A stretch of DNA of 64,000 nucleotides. Origin: Scolanthus callimorphus (Eukaryota > Cnidaria > Anthozoa > Actiniaria > Edwardsiidae). The stretch covers positions 8,520,371-8,584,370 of the forward strand of contig CM066912.1 of NCBI GenBank assembly GCA_033964015.1. The letters run 5' to 3'. How positions within the stretch are numbered: the stretch's first letter is position 1; each line of letters begins with the position of its first letter. The position numbers and the translations under genes are program-made. Below the pieces are notes generated by a model. It did no database searches, had not been told where the DNA came from, and saw nothing but the letters and a program-made list of their open reading frames with translations. Below are positions 1 to 10,900 of the stretch, one piece after another.

Positions 1-605
1 AATAAAACTGAAAATTCCCCGCCCCCGGGCTGGCAAAAATGCAAAATATCCCACGGCGGGGAACACAAAAAGCGGAAAAATGCCCCACCCCCGGGACGAG
101 AAAAAGACAGTAAGATTCCATCGACTCTTCTGTGTGACAAAGCTTCACAACAAAAACTTTAACTCAATTTATACTGTCCGAGCATTTATAATTCGTTTTT
201 AAATGTACTTTAGTCTTCTCGTCTTTGAACGAGTATATATATAAATAAAGAAGTGAAACTAAGGTATTAGTACAATATCGGTAGCCATTCCTAGGCCATT
301 CGCGGTTGTAGCCATGCTTTGGCCGGAATCTCTCAATGCGAAATTTACCCTTTATTCTATTTGCAGAGCAACTATTTCACAGTTATGTTACTTGACTTTT
401 GCGAAATTGGAACTCTGTTTATAGTGTCAATTCATTTTTATGTTTTTCCACTGAGACGAAATTGCGAAATCTGTTTCTTCTCTATAGAAGACGTTAACTG
501 CGAAATGTGCAAATGTGTCTTCCCCAAACGTGGTGTATACGGGCCATGCTCTGCAGTATATTTTATGACGTTAATTTCTGTTAAAATGGGACATTGTAAC
601 TGCCG
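1..605. repeat. Partial copy of an 829-bp TIR element family
   Basis: This stretch is the reverse complement of the element at 15942..16770 and of the partial copy at 16868..17593. Shared landmarks are the G/C-rich end, the run around 181..250, and a segment around 400..560. The outer terminus lies beyond the window edge. An ORF at 319..612 recurs in the other copies with frame and sequence changes and resembles no family I know, so I do not call a gene. Confidence 0.8.
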
Positions 606-723
606 TTACTAAGTTAAGTATATGCTTGTTTTCTTTTAATGAACCAGTTTCAAAAAAATGTAGCCGAGTTCAGTTAGTCTGAAATAATGTCTTACTTTTA
701 CTTACTTTCTTATGTCTAAACTC

Positions 724-922
724 TAGGGGCGTAGCTAAAGGAAGGGGAGGGGGAAAGGGAGGGGGAAGGGGTCCTCGGGTGGATGGTTTTGAGACGAAAA
801 ATAAAACAAACATTAAAGAAACAATCAACAAAAAATGTTAGGGCCATCATAAATTTTCAGTGGTTGTGACCCCCACCACCCCTCCCACCATTCCCCCTCC
901 CCATTTCTCAAATGCTAGCTAC
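724..922. repeat. G-rich/C-rich foldback
   Basis: A purine block (GGGGAGGGGG type, about 735..775) and a pyrimidine block (about 870..902) face each other, with GTAGCTA near the left end and TAGCTAC near the right. It looks like a decayed MITE in intergenic sequence downstream of the PRELI-domain gene. No gene is seen in 606..1240. Confidence 0.4.
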
Positions 923-983
923 GAAACAGCTACGAAACTCCACAGTTCATAAAGCACTATTACTTCACTTTCGCTGCCCAACA

Positions 984-1217
984 AAAAGAGCCTATATTGT
1001 CAGCCACCATTTTGACAGCATAGCAACATACCAAGTCGGAGAAAGCATCCATTTCCATCAGTTGATTTAGAGAATATAGAGCAATTGTCTCGATTGAATT
1101 TGGGAAATCAAATCTGAAACTTTGTTTTTGACTCTTGATTTAGAGATTTCTACACGTAATTCATCTTCTAATACTGAATGGAAACAATAACAAAGGAGTG
1201 GCTGACACAGGCTCTTT
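984..1217. repeat. Inverted repeat, arms about 22 nt
   Basis: AAAAGAGCCTATATTGTCAG (984..1003) is matched in reverse complement at about 1198..1217 with a few mismatches. It is a probable MITE remnant lying just past the stop codon of the PRELI-domain gene. No target duplication was resolved. Confidence 0.45.
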
Positions 1218-1240
1218 AAACCACTAGCTAATACAACAGT

Positions 1241-4200
1241 TCACAAGGCCTGTTCACTTGGTGTTGTGAGTCCTGGTTGAAGGCTTGGTGTGGCTCCACT
1301 GCTACTCATGCTCATCAGCAAGTCTTCCATTATGTTGAAGCCCTAGGGAAATTGAAGAACAAAAGTTATTTTAAATTTTACTATTAAAATAATAACAAGG
1401 GGGGTCAAGCGATGGTACTCTGGGGGTACTCCTCTCCACCCCCAACAATATCACACTTGTTGGTACCTTTAAGGGGTCAAAATCAACTAAGTCACACCCT
1501 TTTTGATACCTTTTAGGGAGCGTTCATTATTTAGAGGCAGGGAGGGGGTGGATGATTTTAAGGAGGGTTATTGATTTTTGGTAGGCGCCCAAGGAGGGGT
1601 TATGAAATATCCACACTGAAAAAAGGAGGGGTCATCGAAAGTATAAGATGATTCTTTCATTTTACTAAACTACGATTTTCTTTATTAAAGTCAGAGATTT
1701 TGCTTAGTTTTAGACACTTTCTATAGTGGAACGGGCTCCGCCATGTGGTAGCCAGGCGAGCAGATGCTCAATTCAAAATGCTGTTATTTGAAAGGAGGGG
1801 TTATCAGATTTTGTGCAACAGTAGAGGAGGAGTCACAGAAAGCTACCACCTGGAGGAGAGGGGGTTATGCACTAATGCTGTTTGAAGCTACAAAATCATC
1901 CACCCCCACCCTGCCTCTAAATAATGAACACTCCCTTAGGGGTAAAAACAAAAGTCTCCAAGGAGCACCCCTGCCAAAAAATAGGGGAGTCCCCCCACCC
2001 CCTGGGTCAGGGGCATAGCCAGGGGGGCCGGGGTCCCCCTTTCTCGGGAGATTTTCCCATACATTTACTGTATTTGCTGGAGGAAATTTGAACATTTACG
2101 TCCCATGGTTTCACTATCGCCCCCACCCCCCTTCAGAAATTCCTGGGTCTACAAACCTTGTCAGCACCATGTTGGAAAAACCTGATTGCAAAAGACTCCA
2201 ACATTCCACCAAGTACAGACCCAAGACCAAAGGCTGTTATTTGTCCTGTTTGTTCCATAACTGTCCTAAGGAAACAAAAATGAAACACCTTAGCTCACAA
2301 CAAAGATTACTTTTCAAGGCCTGCAAGGGCACACTTTGAAGTGCAGGTGGCTTATCATAAAGGGGTTTAATCACAAAAAGTAGGGGGGGGGCTAAAGGGG
2401 CAAAGGCAGAGTTTGGCATGGGCAAGTGATCCCACATGGCTATCAATCAATCAACCATCTTTATTTTAAACACAGTTGTCTCAATCATTTGTACTTGTTG
2501 CGGTTTATGTGACACATCTTGTTTTAAAGTGAGGGGTTGTTAGCCCCAAGACAAATCCCCAACTGGAGGACCAGGGTCTTATGTCCCACTGGAGGTGACA
2601 AGGATAAGTAAGGTTCAATCATTAAAAATGCTCTCCCTAAAAGCCCTGTATAATTTAAATACATGTAATATCAGGAGAAACTCAAGACGAATGATAACAC
2701 TCCCCATGCACAGACATGTATTATTTTGGAAGTGACACCTCCCCCAAAAAGGGAACATTTTCAACGTGCTGTCCCTCCCCTGGTGGCCTAGCCTGCGTAG
2801 CTGGCGGTTTGGTGGGGTTTTAGCAGGTTATTATCTGCGAAATCTTCGTAGAAACCTTCTGTAGTTTGTTGTTCGATGAGATGGCCGCGCGAGCGCAGGG
2901 GCAGAGTGCGCCTGGTTAATTAAAAATGCGCCCTGGGGGAAGGGTGGTGCACTCTGCCCCAGCGCTCGCATGGCCATCTCATCGAACAACAAGCAAACTA
3001 CCGAAGAATTCTACGAAGAATAAAAAACCTGCTAAAACCCACCAAACCGCCAGCTACGCAGGCTACTGGTGGCCTCAATACCCTTAGAGATTAAAAATGA
3101 CGAGCCCCTACACAATGTAGGTCCAAAACGTTTGCTTCTTCTTACCAGTTGCCATTGGTTTGACATGGTGTATAAACACTGTATTCCTCAAGTTTGACAA
3201 AACTGGAGCCTGTCACATTGTAGCTATGTAGCTTTAGGTACTGTTTGTTATGGTTGAGCCATGCTTCCTCTTCAACTTCCATGGCTGCATATGGAAAAAT
3301 CTATAAAAATACATTATTATTGATGTGTAATGTGTGTTAAATGATGGAAACAACTCCCCAGACATGGCAGATTGTTAGTTGATTGTTGTTAGTTGATTGC
3401 TCAACTTATATTTTAAATTTTTATATATTTTAGTTGTGTAATGTGTGTTTCCAAAAAATATCCATACCCCGCGGAAGGGTGTTCAGAAATGACCCCCTAC
3501 CCCTCTGGAATTTCCGATTTTGGTGCCTGGTTGTTACCCCCCTCCCCCACCCCACTGGAAATTTCCGCAAGTAAAATTTTTACATCCCCATCCCCCTCTC
3601 CAAATTTCAGTGTCAGAAAAAACTGTCGAAATCGACTGAAAATGGGGTATACAGAGTATAATTGCAAAAGCGCGCTCCAAATAGGTGTAACAATATTTTC
3701 TAGTTGTACTTTAGGCATTCACAAATTGCGAACAGGGCGAAAAATGCTTTCAACGTTTGTAATTAAGAGTTTAATTAATTAGGTGATTAATTAATTGTAG
3801 AAAGCATGAACAACTTCTTTTCAGCAAAAAACAAAAACATTCACTCAAAACTTACAGCATTTTCGACTCAGTATGAGAAATGTGGTTTGCTAACCATGTG
3901 GATTTTTTTTTCGGTCGTTAATCCCCCACCCCTCTGGAAATTCCTAGGCCTTTGACCCCCAACCTCTCTCGAATTTCCAATCCCTTCTGTGGGGGGTATG
4001 GATATTTTTTGGAAACACACAATTTTTAAAAATAGCTAGATATCTTTTAGAATATTGTAAAGTGCATTAGGTCATATTTCATTTTTTTTTTCACTATATC
4101 AATAATAAAGTTATCATTACTTTTATACAGCTCATTTAAGCTGAATTTTGCTGGGTCCAAAGGTATACTGGCAGTCAGGCAGCCATAAGCACAAACTCAG

Positions 4201-7200
4201 GAGGTGCTCAGTGCCAGGGGGTTCAGTACATCCTTAGTGGTTCTTTGATGCCCTCCCTGAAACTGGGTCTGGGTAGTGAAGATGAGTCAGGACCTTGCCT
4301 TTATTGTCTCATACAAAGATGGAACCCACAGATGTAGAACAAATGTTTAAAACTAGTTTCAACTAAGACTTGAAGAGAAAGAAATCTGTCCGGCCAGTTG
4401 TTAGAGGTACAGCATTCTCGAACCCAGAGCTCCCCAGCTCGTTACCTCGCGGGGGAGGCTCTGGTGACAGCCACTGACGCATGCGCGAGATTTAATATAG
4501 AGCCGCCGAGAGACCTTTCAGCGCATGCTCCAATGCTCAAAATCAGCCAATCACCAACGACCCTCAAATGGATGTCCCCAGAGCCTCCCCTGCGAGCAGA
4601 CGAGCCGGGGAGCTCTGGGTACGAGAATGGAGGTACAGGCAAAGCACCATAATGATGCTGAGCTGAAGTATCCATCTAATAAAAGTATCCATCTAATAGA
4701 AGTATCCATCAAACAAAAACAAAAACAAAAACAATAATAATAATAATGAGCTAATTAGCAGTTCATCCACTAAAGAGTGGCTTTTCGCCTGCTAATACTA
4801 TAGATATAACTAACTAAGATATAACTAACTAAGATATAACTAACTACTTCAAAAGTTACAGAAATAATTTTGAGTTCAAAAAAGTCATATGTTTATCACC
4901 TTTCTAAAAACAGCAGGAAGAACATTAACACATCTGCCCCTCCTCAACACATATTGCTCTCCAGTAGATGGGTCTGTATAGAAGATCACAAAGATTCAGG
5001 TCAGCCAAGTAAACTTTTAGTAACTGGTTAATATTTATGGCAAGTTTTTGAGACTTAAAAACCAAGGTGTTCACCACCTTCAGCATGGAATGAAGCCAAG
5101 CAGGAAAACTGCACATTTTGGCTGTCATGCTCATAATTTTCAGCACGGCTTTCAATTATTAGCATTCACAAGGCAGAATCCTGGGGGGGGGGGGGGGGAC
5201 TCCCATATGTCATTGGGGGGGGAGGGGCGGTCTTCAGGAAAATAAAATTGCAACCCTATAATATACCAATCTAGGTCTAGTCAACCAGAATTTTAACCCC
5301 ATTTTCAACAGAATATGGGCATAAGGTTGCCGATTAAATACACCGTCCAAATAATTCAACAAAGACTTGAAGATATTGAATTTCAACGCTGGATGACAGA
5401 AATCAATTTAGACACAAGAAAAGAGCAGGGGCAGAAAAATTAATTGAGAACATATAGAAAATTCAAAACAAAGTATAAGTTAGAACCCTACCTACCTAAT
5501 CATAGCCATAGAATTTCATTAACGAAATTAAGACTTAGTAATCACTGTCTAGAAATCGAAACTCGGCGCTATAAAAGGCCCTACAAACCACCAAGCAAAA
5601 GAATTTGCCAAATTTGCCACAAAGAAGTGGAAGATGAACAACATTTTCTGATCCACTGCAAAATATATAAAGATAAGCGCGATGAGCTAATTCGAAAAAT
5701 AGAGGAAATAGAAAATGTGAAATTCAAAAAATTGTCTGACAAAGTCTACTTTCACTTTTTGATAAATTACTCAGGTAAAAATACGAAAGCACAAAAAGCT
5801 ATTGCAAAATTTGTACATGAGTGCTTCCTCCTCTGGAAAGACACTATAATTACATAGTAATAATTATATCTCTTTTTAAATAAGTTTTATTTGGAACTAC
5901 CAATCCATGTACTTTTGTATACGATGCCAAATAAAAAATATCTGTCTTTATTATATGGATGCCAGTGTTTTACCAGAAAACTAAAACACTCGTATTTTCC
6001 ATATCTTCACTAGTGAAAATATGAAAAAGTTATGTACCGAATGTCCCGGATGTGCACGTTTGCAGTGTTGGTTTCCTGACTTCGTCTGCAGTGAAATCTC
6101 GCTCGCTCGGTCATACGAGTTTTAAGCCACAAAACCAAGTTTTGTTCTAGTTCTAAAGAGAAAAACCTTATTTCAACTATGGCAGAGAAAGCTACAGCAA
6201 CACAAAAAGGGAAATTAGTTCTTAACGACACTGGGAATCAGAAAGATTGAGGGAGCATTTCACAAATAAACACTTTCGACTTTACCAAGTGAGTTGTTCA
6301 ATTTGTAATATTTTGCCAATGTGTCAATTCTAATGTCAATTCTAATCCATATAATAAAAAGAACATTACACGGTGGCTTGAAGATATGGATTTCATTTTC
6401 TCGTGTCAAAAACAATATTTTACTCACTCGCTGCGCTCGTTCGTAAAATATTGTTCTTGCCACTCGAAAATAAAATCCATATCTTCGCGCCACCGTGTAA
6501 TATCCTCTATGTCTGTCTGTCTGTCATAGTATCACACTTCCTGTTTGGCCTCAATTCCAATCCAGTAAGAAAAACAAGATTGCGCATGTGTGACGAAGGT
6601 GAATAGGGATTACTTTTTGGCCAGAGCCACCACAGATATTCTGGGGTGAACTTCATGTAGTATGATATTGATGAAACAATTGTTGCTTGGTTTGATAGAA
6701 CAGATCCCTAAAAAGCACCAACCTGTATCTGGAAAACTTTCAGGTTTGCAAATTTTACCCCCTAAAAGGTACCAGAGGCTGGATTTTAAACCCTTAAAGG
6801 TAAGACGAGCACTCCCGCCCAAAACATAGGTTGCCCCCCCCCCCCCCCCACCCAGTACATTCTATGTGCTGCATTTGAATAAATTATGCCATTATCTTAC
6901 CCTCCAAATGCTCTAAAACAACCACTGATTTCACATTCTTGTCTTTGCCACAAGAGTACTGGGAAGGGAAAAACAAACTAGTTTAGAGCCATATCTGGGA
7001 AGTGCGAACAGAATTCCCCCAACCTGATTTGCCTAGATATCACTTAAATTCCAGGCAGAATAATAAAAAAATCTATTCATATTTTACATGGTTAGTACTA
7101 ACTATGATATTCAAAACCATAAAAGGGTACTCTGCAATCCTGGTTTGGAACGTTTCTGTTCTTCGACGGGAAAATGAGGGCAGCAATAGACAATAAAGTT

Positions 7201-7738
7201 GCTTACAAGGCAAGAAAGTGGACGTTTACGTTTACGTTTAATACTATACTTCACAAAGGCATAACCATGACGTGAAGGTATAAAATAACAATCATACAAC
7301 TAAGAGGAAGAAAAATAAATAAATAATATATGTGGTCAGTATAGGCTAGCTAGGAAACTGTCAAACGTGGGCTGAGTTATGGCGCCAACAGGCAGACCAT
7401 TCCATAGTTTTATTGCCTGTGGGAAAAAGCTTTCTTTAAAGACATTTGTTTTGCAGGTTATGGGTGCAAATTTTTCAGGGTGATATTGTCTAGTTCTTGT
7501 ATAATTTTGAGGGGTTACATATGATGGCATAGGAATCGCATCCAAGCCCCTAGTTATTCTATAAAACAAGGCTAATCGTGCCTTTTCCCTCCTTTCTTTA
7601 AGCTTTGGCCGTGGAGCTGCCATTCTCTCTGTCCTTTTTTCTCAAAATTTCAATATCAGACCTTACCTTTTGAAAATAGGCACGTACTACTTTCTCAAAA
7701 GGGTGTTTAAAGACATAATGAAAGTCCAAAGACCTCAT
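1241..7738 (-). CDS. PRELID2: PRELI domain-containing protein 2-like, six exons
   Basis: Six minus-strand exons join in phase: 7738..7667, 6958..6901, 4973..4900, 3300..3146, 2265..2157, 1342..1241. Every junction is GT-AG, for example AAAG|GTAAGG and TTTCCTTAG|G. The product is 189 aa, about the length of vertebrate PRELID2. One PRELI/MSF1 domain fills the protein. Family-like points are FKHPFEKVV (res 11-19), KDKNVKSV (29-36), DPSTGEQY (44-51), an EEEAWLN block (78-84), NGNWTVMEQTG (117-127) and IMEDLL (160-165). PRELI-domain proteins act in the mitochondrial intermembrane space, and some relatives shuttle phospholipids; what PRELID2 carries is not settled. Start: the similarity begins at MRSLDF; an in-frame ATG 38 codons upstream (7852) is less likely. 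Introns hold MITEs and LINE pieces. The neighbour FKBPL-type gene is divergent. The exon structure and in-frame junctions are read directly; the family name rests on recalled similarity. Confidence 0.88.
1385..2030. repeat. GTACC/poly-G MITE, split by a younger insertion
   Basis: The left half (about 1385..1515) carries GGGGGTACTCC and the GGGTCAAAATCAACTAAG motif. The right half (about 1939..2010) carries the GGAGCACCCCTGCC and AGGGGAGTCCCCCC motifs. The same motif order recurs near 10925, 12129, 18440, 28828 and 30340. The halves are separated by the element at 1516..1935. Confidence 0.65.
1516..1935. mobile_element. TIR element with TTA target duplication (Harbinger-like)
   Basis: TIRs start GGGAGCGTTCATTATTTAGA and are matched in reverse complement at the right end (GAACACTCCC side) with few mismatches. 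TTA flanks both ends (1513..1515 and 1936..1938). Removing the element and one TTA restores the TTTTAGGGGT motif of the surrounding MITE, so this is a clean nested insertion. A 3-bp TTA duplication fits the PIF/Harbinger group. It lies in the 3' part of the PRELID2-like gene (last intron). Confidence 0.75.
2789..3065. mobile_element. Mutator-type foldback MITE, 9-bp TSD
   Basis: This 277-bp element is almost wholly palindromic. The left arm starts TAGCCTGCGTAGCTGGCGG and the right arm ends in its exact complement, with arms of about 120 nt. CTGGTGGCC flanks both ends (2780..2788 and 3066..3074), and a 9-bp duplication is typical of Mutator-like transposition. It lies in the intron between exons 5 and 4 of the PRELID2-like gene. 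Confidence 0.85.
3442..4021. mobile_element. TIR MITE family TGTGTGTTTCC
   Basis: Perfect 29-nt TIRs (3442..3470 and 3993..4021) start TGTGTGTTTCCAAAAAATAT. The interior repeats the motif CCCTCTGGAATTTCC in both orientations. Partial relatives are seen at 19753..19815 and 32829..32960. No clear target duplication was found. It is intronic, between exons 4 and 3 of the PRELID2-like gene. Confidence 0.75.
4413..4629. mobile_element. Mutator-type foldback MITE, 9-bp TSD (GAGCTC family)
   Basis: TIRs are CATTCTCGAACCCAGAGCTC and its near complement ending CTGGGTACGAGAATG. GAGGTACAG is duplicated at 4404..4412 and 4630..4638. A second copy of the family is at 17982..18215. Open frames across it are shadows of the palindrome. 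Confidence 0.85.
4803..4850 (+). repeat. Short tandem repeat, 15-16 bp unit x3
   Basis: Three consecutive GATATAACTAACTAA units lie 50 bp from exon 3 of the PRELID2-like gene. Simple CAAAAA and AAT runs lie upstream at about 4711..4746. Confidence 0.8.
5180..5240. repeat. Poly-G terminus of a truncated MITE
   Basis: A run of 17 G followed by ACTCCCATATG matches the left end of the element at 28828..29256, then a second G block. Only one end is present. A C-run half copy of the same kind is at about 6833..6853. Confidence 0.6.
5345..5857 (+). pseudogene. C-terminal fragment of a non-LTR retrotransposon RT protein
   Basis: Translation is open from about 5345 except for one in-frame TAA at 5441..5443. 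It contains TKLRLSNHCLEIE, then a zinc-knuckle-like CQICHKEVEDEQHFLIHC, then a basic tail. This arrangement is typical of the region after the RT domain in several LINE clades. A related fragment is at 40614..41010. No RT motifs remain, so it is 5' truncated and dead. It lies in an intron of the PRELID2-like gene on the opposite strand. Confidence 0.75.
5948..6513 (+). repeat. 0.57-kb repeat with hairpin end and micro-ORF, copy 1
   Basis: The reverse complement of this segment recurs at 63047..63592. Its distal part (about 6367..6510) is a long hairpin with arms reading CACGGTGGC...AAGATATGGATTT. Further copies of the hairpin part are at 14239..14338 and 63595..63735. The proximal part holds a 23-codon ORF. 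Confidence 0.85.
6179..6250 (+). other. Micro-ORF (23 aa) conserved between two repeat copies
   Basis: ATG to TGA encodes MAEKATATQKGKLVLNDTGN plus QKD. The copy at 63295..63366 (-) keeps the start, length and stop, with one amino-acid change (A to P at residue 7). It resembles no family I know. It may be a captured first exon or a coincidence of recent duplication. Confidence 0.35.
7336..7623 (-). pseudogene. C-terminal tail of a non-LTR retrotransposon
   Basis: A 95-codon frame contains REKARLALFYRITRGLDAIP, a YVTP...RTRQYH stretch, FFPQAIKLWNGLP and a stop. This is the region that ends many CR1/L2/Rex-like LINE proteins in invertebrates. No RT core is present, so it is a 5'-truncated insertion. 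It sits in intron 1 of the PRELID2-like gene, 44 nt from exon 1, in the same orientation. Confidence 0.75.
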
Positions 7739-7931
7739 TTCTCGGGTAAAAATAAAACATCGCAAGGAAGTCTTCGCAGGGATTGAAAGTCGTGCTTGCA
7801 GACTATTTATTTTGTTCGCAAATAGAACGAAGCATTTGATTGGTTTATTCAATTCCGATTGAAATAATAGCCAATCAGATTACGCGTTAGAAAGAGAAAC
7901 AGTACTCGAGCCAGAGGGTCAGCGGTAGATC
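7739..7931. promoter_or_regulatory. Probable bidirectional promoter PRELID2-like / FKBPL-like
   Basis: The two start codons face away from each other across 193 bp. The interval holds one CCAAT box on each strand: ATTGG at 7839..7843 and CCAAT at 7871..7875. No TATA box is evident. A YY1-like CAATATGGCGGCC lies at 7941..7953, just inside the FKBPL-type first exon. Transcription start sites cannot be placed from sequence alone. Confidence 0.65.
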
Positions 7932-10900
7932 ATGGAAGAACAATATGGCGGCCGACTTGGCAATAATTTATGGAGGAAAATATTACAGGAGGGTGACGGT
8001 TTGGAGACTCCAAATTATCGATCGAAGTGTAAAGGTATATCTCTCTTGTGTGTTTTTTCTCTCCCGAAATATTATTCGTAATCGGGACGTCAACTCTCCC
8101 GGTTTGGCCGGTTGGCTTCGTCCTGACCTGTTTTCGGCCTCCGTGATCCGTGCAAATCGTTTTGCGTGATTCGTGCACAAGACACTTTTGTTAATGCTCT
8201 TGCCTGCGATCCATAGGCTAAAAATGCTCGTGATTTGAGCTTATAAAAACGTGATTAAATTTGATCTTTCTTGGGCTCCATCCAAGATCACTGCAGAAAA
8301 AAGATATTTCTGTGTGTCCATGAGCCAATAATATAAACAGCTTGTGAACCATTTCTAACACAGGGTTCCTACATGTCCTGGAATATCCTTGATTTTCATT
8401 TCCTTCCTGGAAAGTCCTGGAATTTTATGGAAAATCCTGGAAAAAGGTTTCAACTCAAATGTGGTTGAATCAGTCAGTTTCATGAATCTGATTTTGGGAT
8501 GCAAATTATGACATCCTCCAGACTTTTTGGGGGAAGGGGGTATTTCTGCCCAATAAAAATTATTATTTTTATTTGTTACATGGTCCAGCTATTCCAAATT
8601 ATGGCTTGAGACTCTGCTGGTTCCCATGTTAAAAATAAAAGTGAATCCAATACAGTTCTGTGTTTAGGAAACCAAACTGTAGGGATTGTGGGTCATGGGG
8701 ATGGGAAATAACTGAATTCAATCTATGTACAGTTGTAGCAGTAAGAGTTCAGGGCCAGACACTGCGATCATGTGGTCACCAATGGTGACAAAATTTGGGG
8801 ACCCCGCGAGTCGCCGAATGGCACTCCATCATTCTGAGTTCAGCTGAGAACCACGTTTATGTGGCGACTAAATTTTGCTTTGTGGCGACTAAAATTTTTG
8901 AATTTGTCGCCAATGGTACCTAGAGAAAAAAGTTAATGTTGGGCCCTGGAGTTGTTTATCTTTTTTGTGACAGTAAAAATAACAAGGCTGCATAAGAGTG
9001 GAAAGATGGATGACACATATTTGGAAGACCGTGTCATTGGAGAAGGTAATTGTAAGCAGTAGTAAGGAGACTGAGTTTGGCATCCATAATATTTCCCTTT
9101 TCCATTTTTGCATTTCATTTTTTGCTATAGTTTATTTATATGTGTTTGTGGTAATCCAATACAATTTCATCAATATATCGGCAACAAAGAGAGTTGGTAA
9201 AAAATGGTGAGATCCTGGTGGCACATCCTTACCTAGAAAATCAGACCCTGTTTAGCGGCCCATACCCATAAAGTAAATTCAAATTCAAGTTAAAATCTGG
9301 TCATAATGGTTACTAATGTAATCAGCAAACATTGGGCTATCGCATTTTTTGTCTGTACCCCCCGGTTGAGGACCAAGGAATTCTTCATTTTTAGACATGC
9401 TGTGATTGGCTGAGGCACTTCAAATGATCATGATTAGGAGTTGAACAAGAAATGTCCACCATATTGTTTTTGATCTGTCCATATTGTTTTGTGCATGTTT
9501 TCCAGTAGATCACAATTAAATTTTGGTGACCAAAGTTTGTCATTTGGTCATGACTAGAATTTTGCTCTCAGTTGGAAAAGTTAATGTTGGGTGTTGTCAT
9601 TGTATTCACAGGTGACAGTGATTGGTCAGAGATGATTGACAGTTGTATAGAGAGCATGCACAAGGGGGAGGTGTGGCAAGTCACAACAGACCTGTCAGAT
9701 GAGGGTGATAATGACAAACTTCTTTGTCAATATGAGATTGAGCTTCAGTCATTTGAGAGGGTAAGTAACCTGAGGATCAGGCCCTCTTCGTTTCCTTTGA
9801 AAAGTAAATACCAGGAAATCGAGAAGAGGGCCTGATACATTTACTGTTCAGTTGGTGTGTTTTGCGGTCAGAACACAGTCATGGCCTTTGATTGGTCAAA
9901 AAAACAATGCCACATACAATGACTTGCTCTGATTGGTCAAATGTGTTGCAAGGGGGGCGGCACTGGTCTACTGTCATGACATGTAAAATAAATATTTCCA
10001 AGGATGCAAAGTGCAACCTAAGTCGTTAGAGAGCAATGGCGGCCACAACTTGACATGACAGTAGACCTGCCAAAGAAGTTTTTTTGGCACAAGCTTATGA
10101 GCACTTTGTTTTCACATTTTGTTTTCACATTTCTGTCTTTTTCGGCAACAGAAATCTCTCTGCAATTAGATATTACTAATATGTAGCTATGGCAACTGGT
10201 GTGAATTCCCTGCATATAGATTTTATTGTTTGCTAATGATCCAGGGCTAAATTCATACAGGCCAAAGATGTATACTCGCTGCCATCTCAAGAGATGCTGG
10301 AACTTGCTGAACATCATAAAGGAAAAGGGACTGATCACTTTAAGGTGTGAGGGTTTTGTCCTATGAAGTTTTTATGAAACATTGTTGAGAAATGTACATA
10401 GATTAGATAGATGCACTACAGAAATCCCTGTTCTTGTGAATTTCCAGGCTGGCCGATCAATGAATGCTGCAAGACAGTACAGCAGGGCACTTAAGTTACT
10501 GATCATGACAGGGGATGAGCTACAAGATAATCAAACCACACACTATGGTATGGCAATAGCATCTACAAGAACTAATGATAATTTGCGGTATACAAGTGCA
10601 TACAGTTCAGTTCAGTTCGAACTAAAATGTACTGTATGTAACATGGGTTTCCTGTGTTCACCCGAACCCATGAGAGACTGGGGGGTGGAAGTGAACTGCC
10701 GTGCATGTGTTACGAGTGAGAGTTAGTTGGAATTCGGGAAGGTAGAGAGAGATAGGGGGAGATTGACAAGCGTATGAGCCAGGGCTCGAAATCAAGAAAT
10801 AATCATAGGCGTAATTTTATGTCATACTAAGTCTAAAAGGTTAGGTGTAAAGGAATATTTATAGGCATATCTATGCCTGTATCGGGTGCAATTTCAAGCC

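Noticed and set aside
4925..5155. 76-aa minus-strand ORF
   Set aside because: It overlaps the real PRELID2-like exon 3 (4900..4973) in another frame; the exon frame continues the conserved protein and has proper splice sites.
7739..7852. In-frame upstream ATG extending the PRELID2-like protein by 38 residues
   Set aside because: The extension has no family similarity and covers the promoter; similarity starts at MRSLDF.
7945..8169. 74-aa plus-strand ORF at the FKBPL start
   Set aside because: It is out of frame with the conserved first exon 7932..8034 and reads on into the intron.
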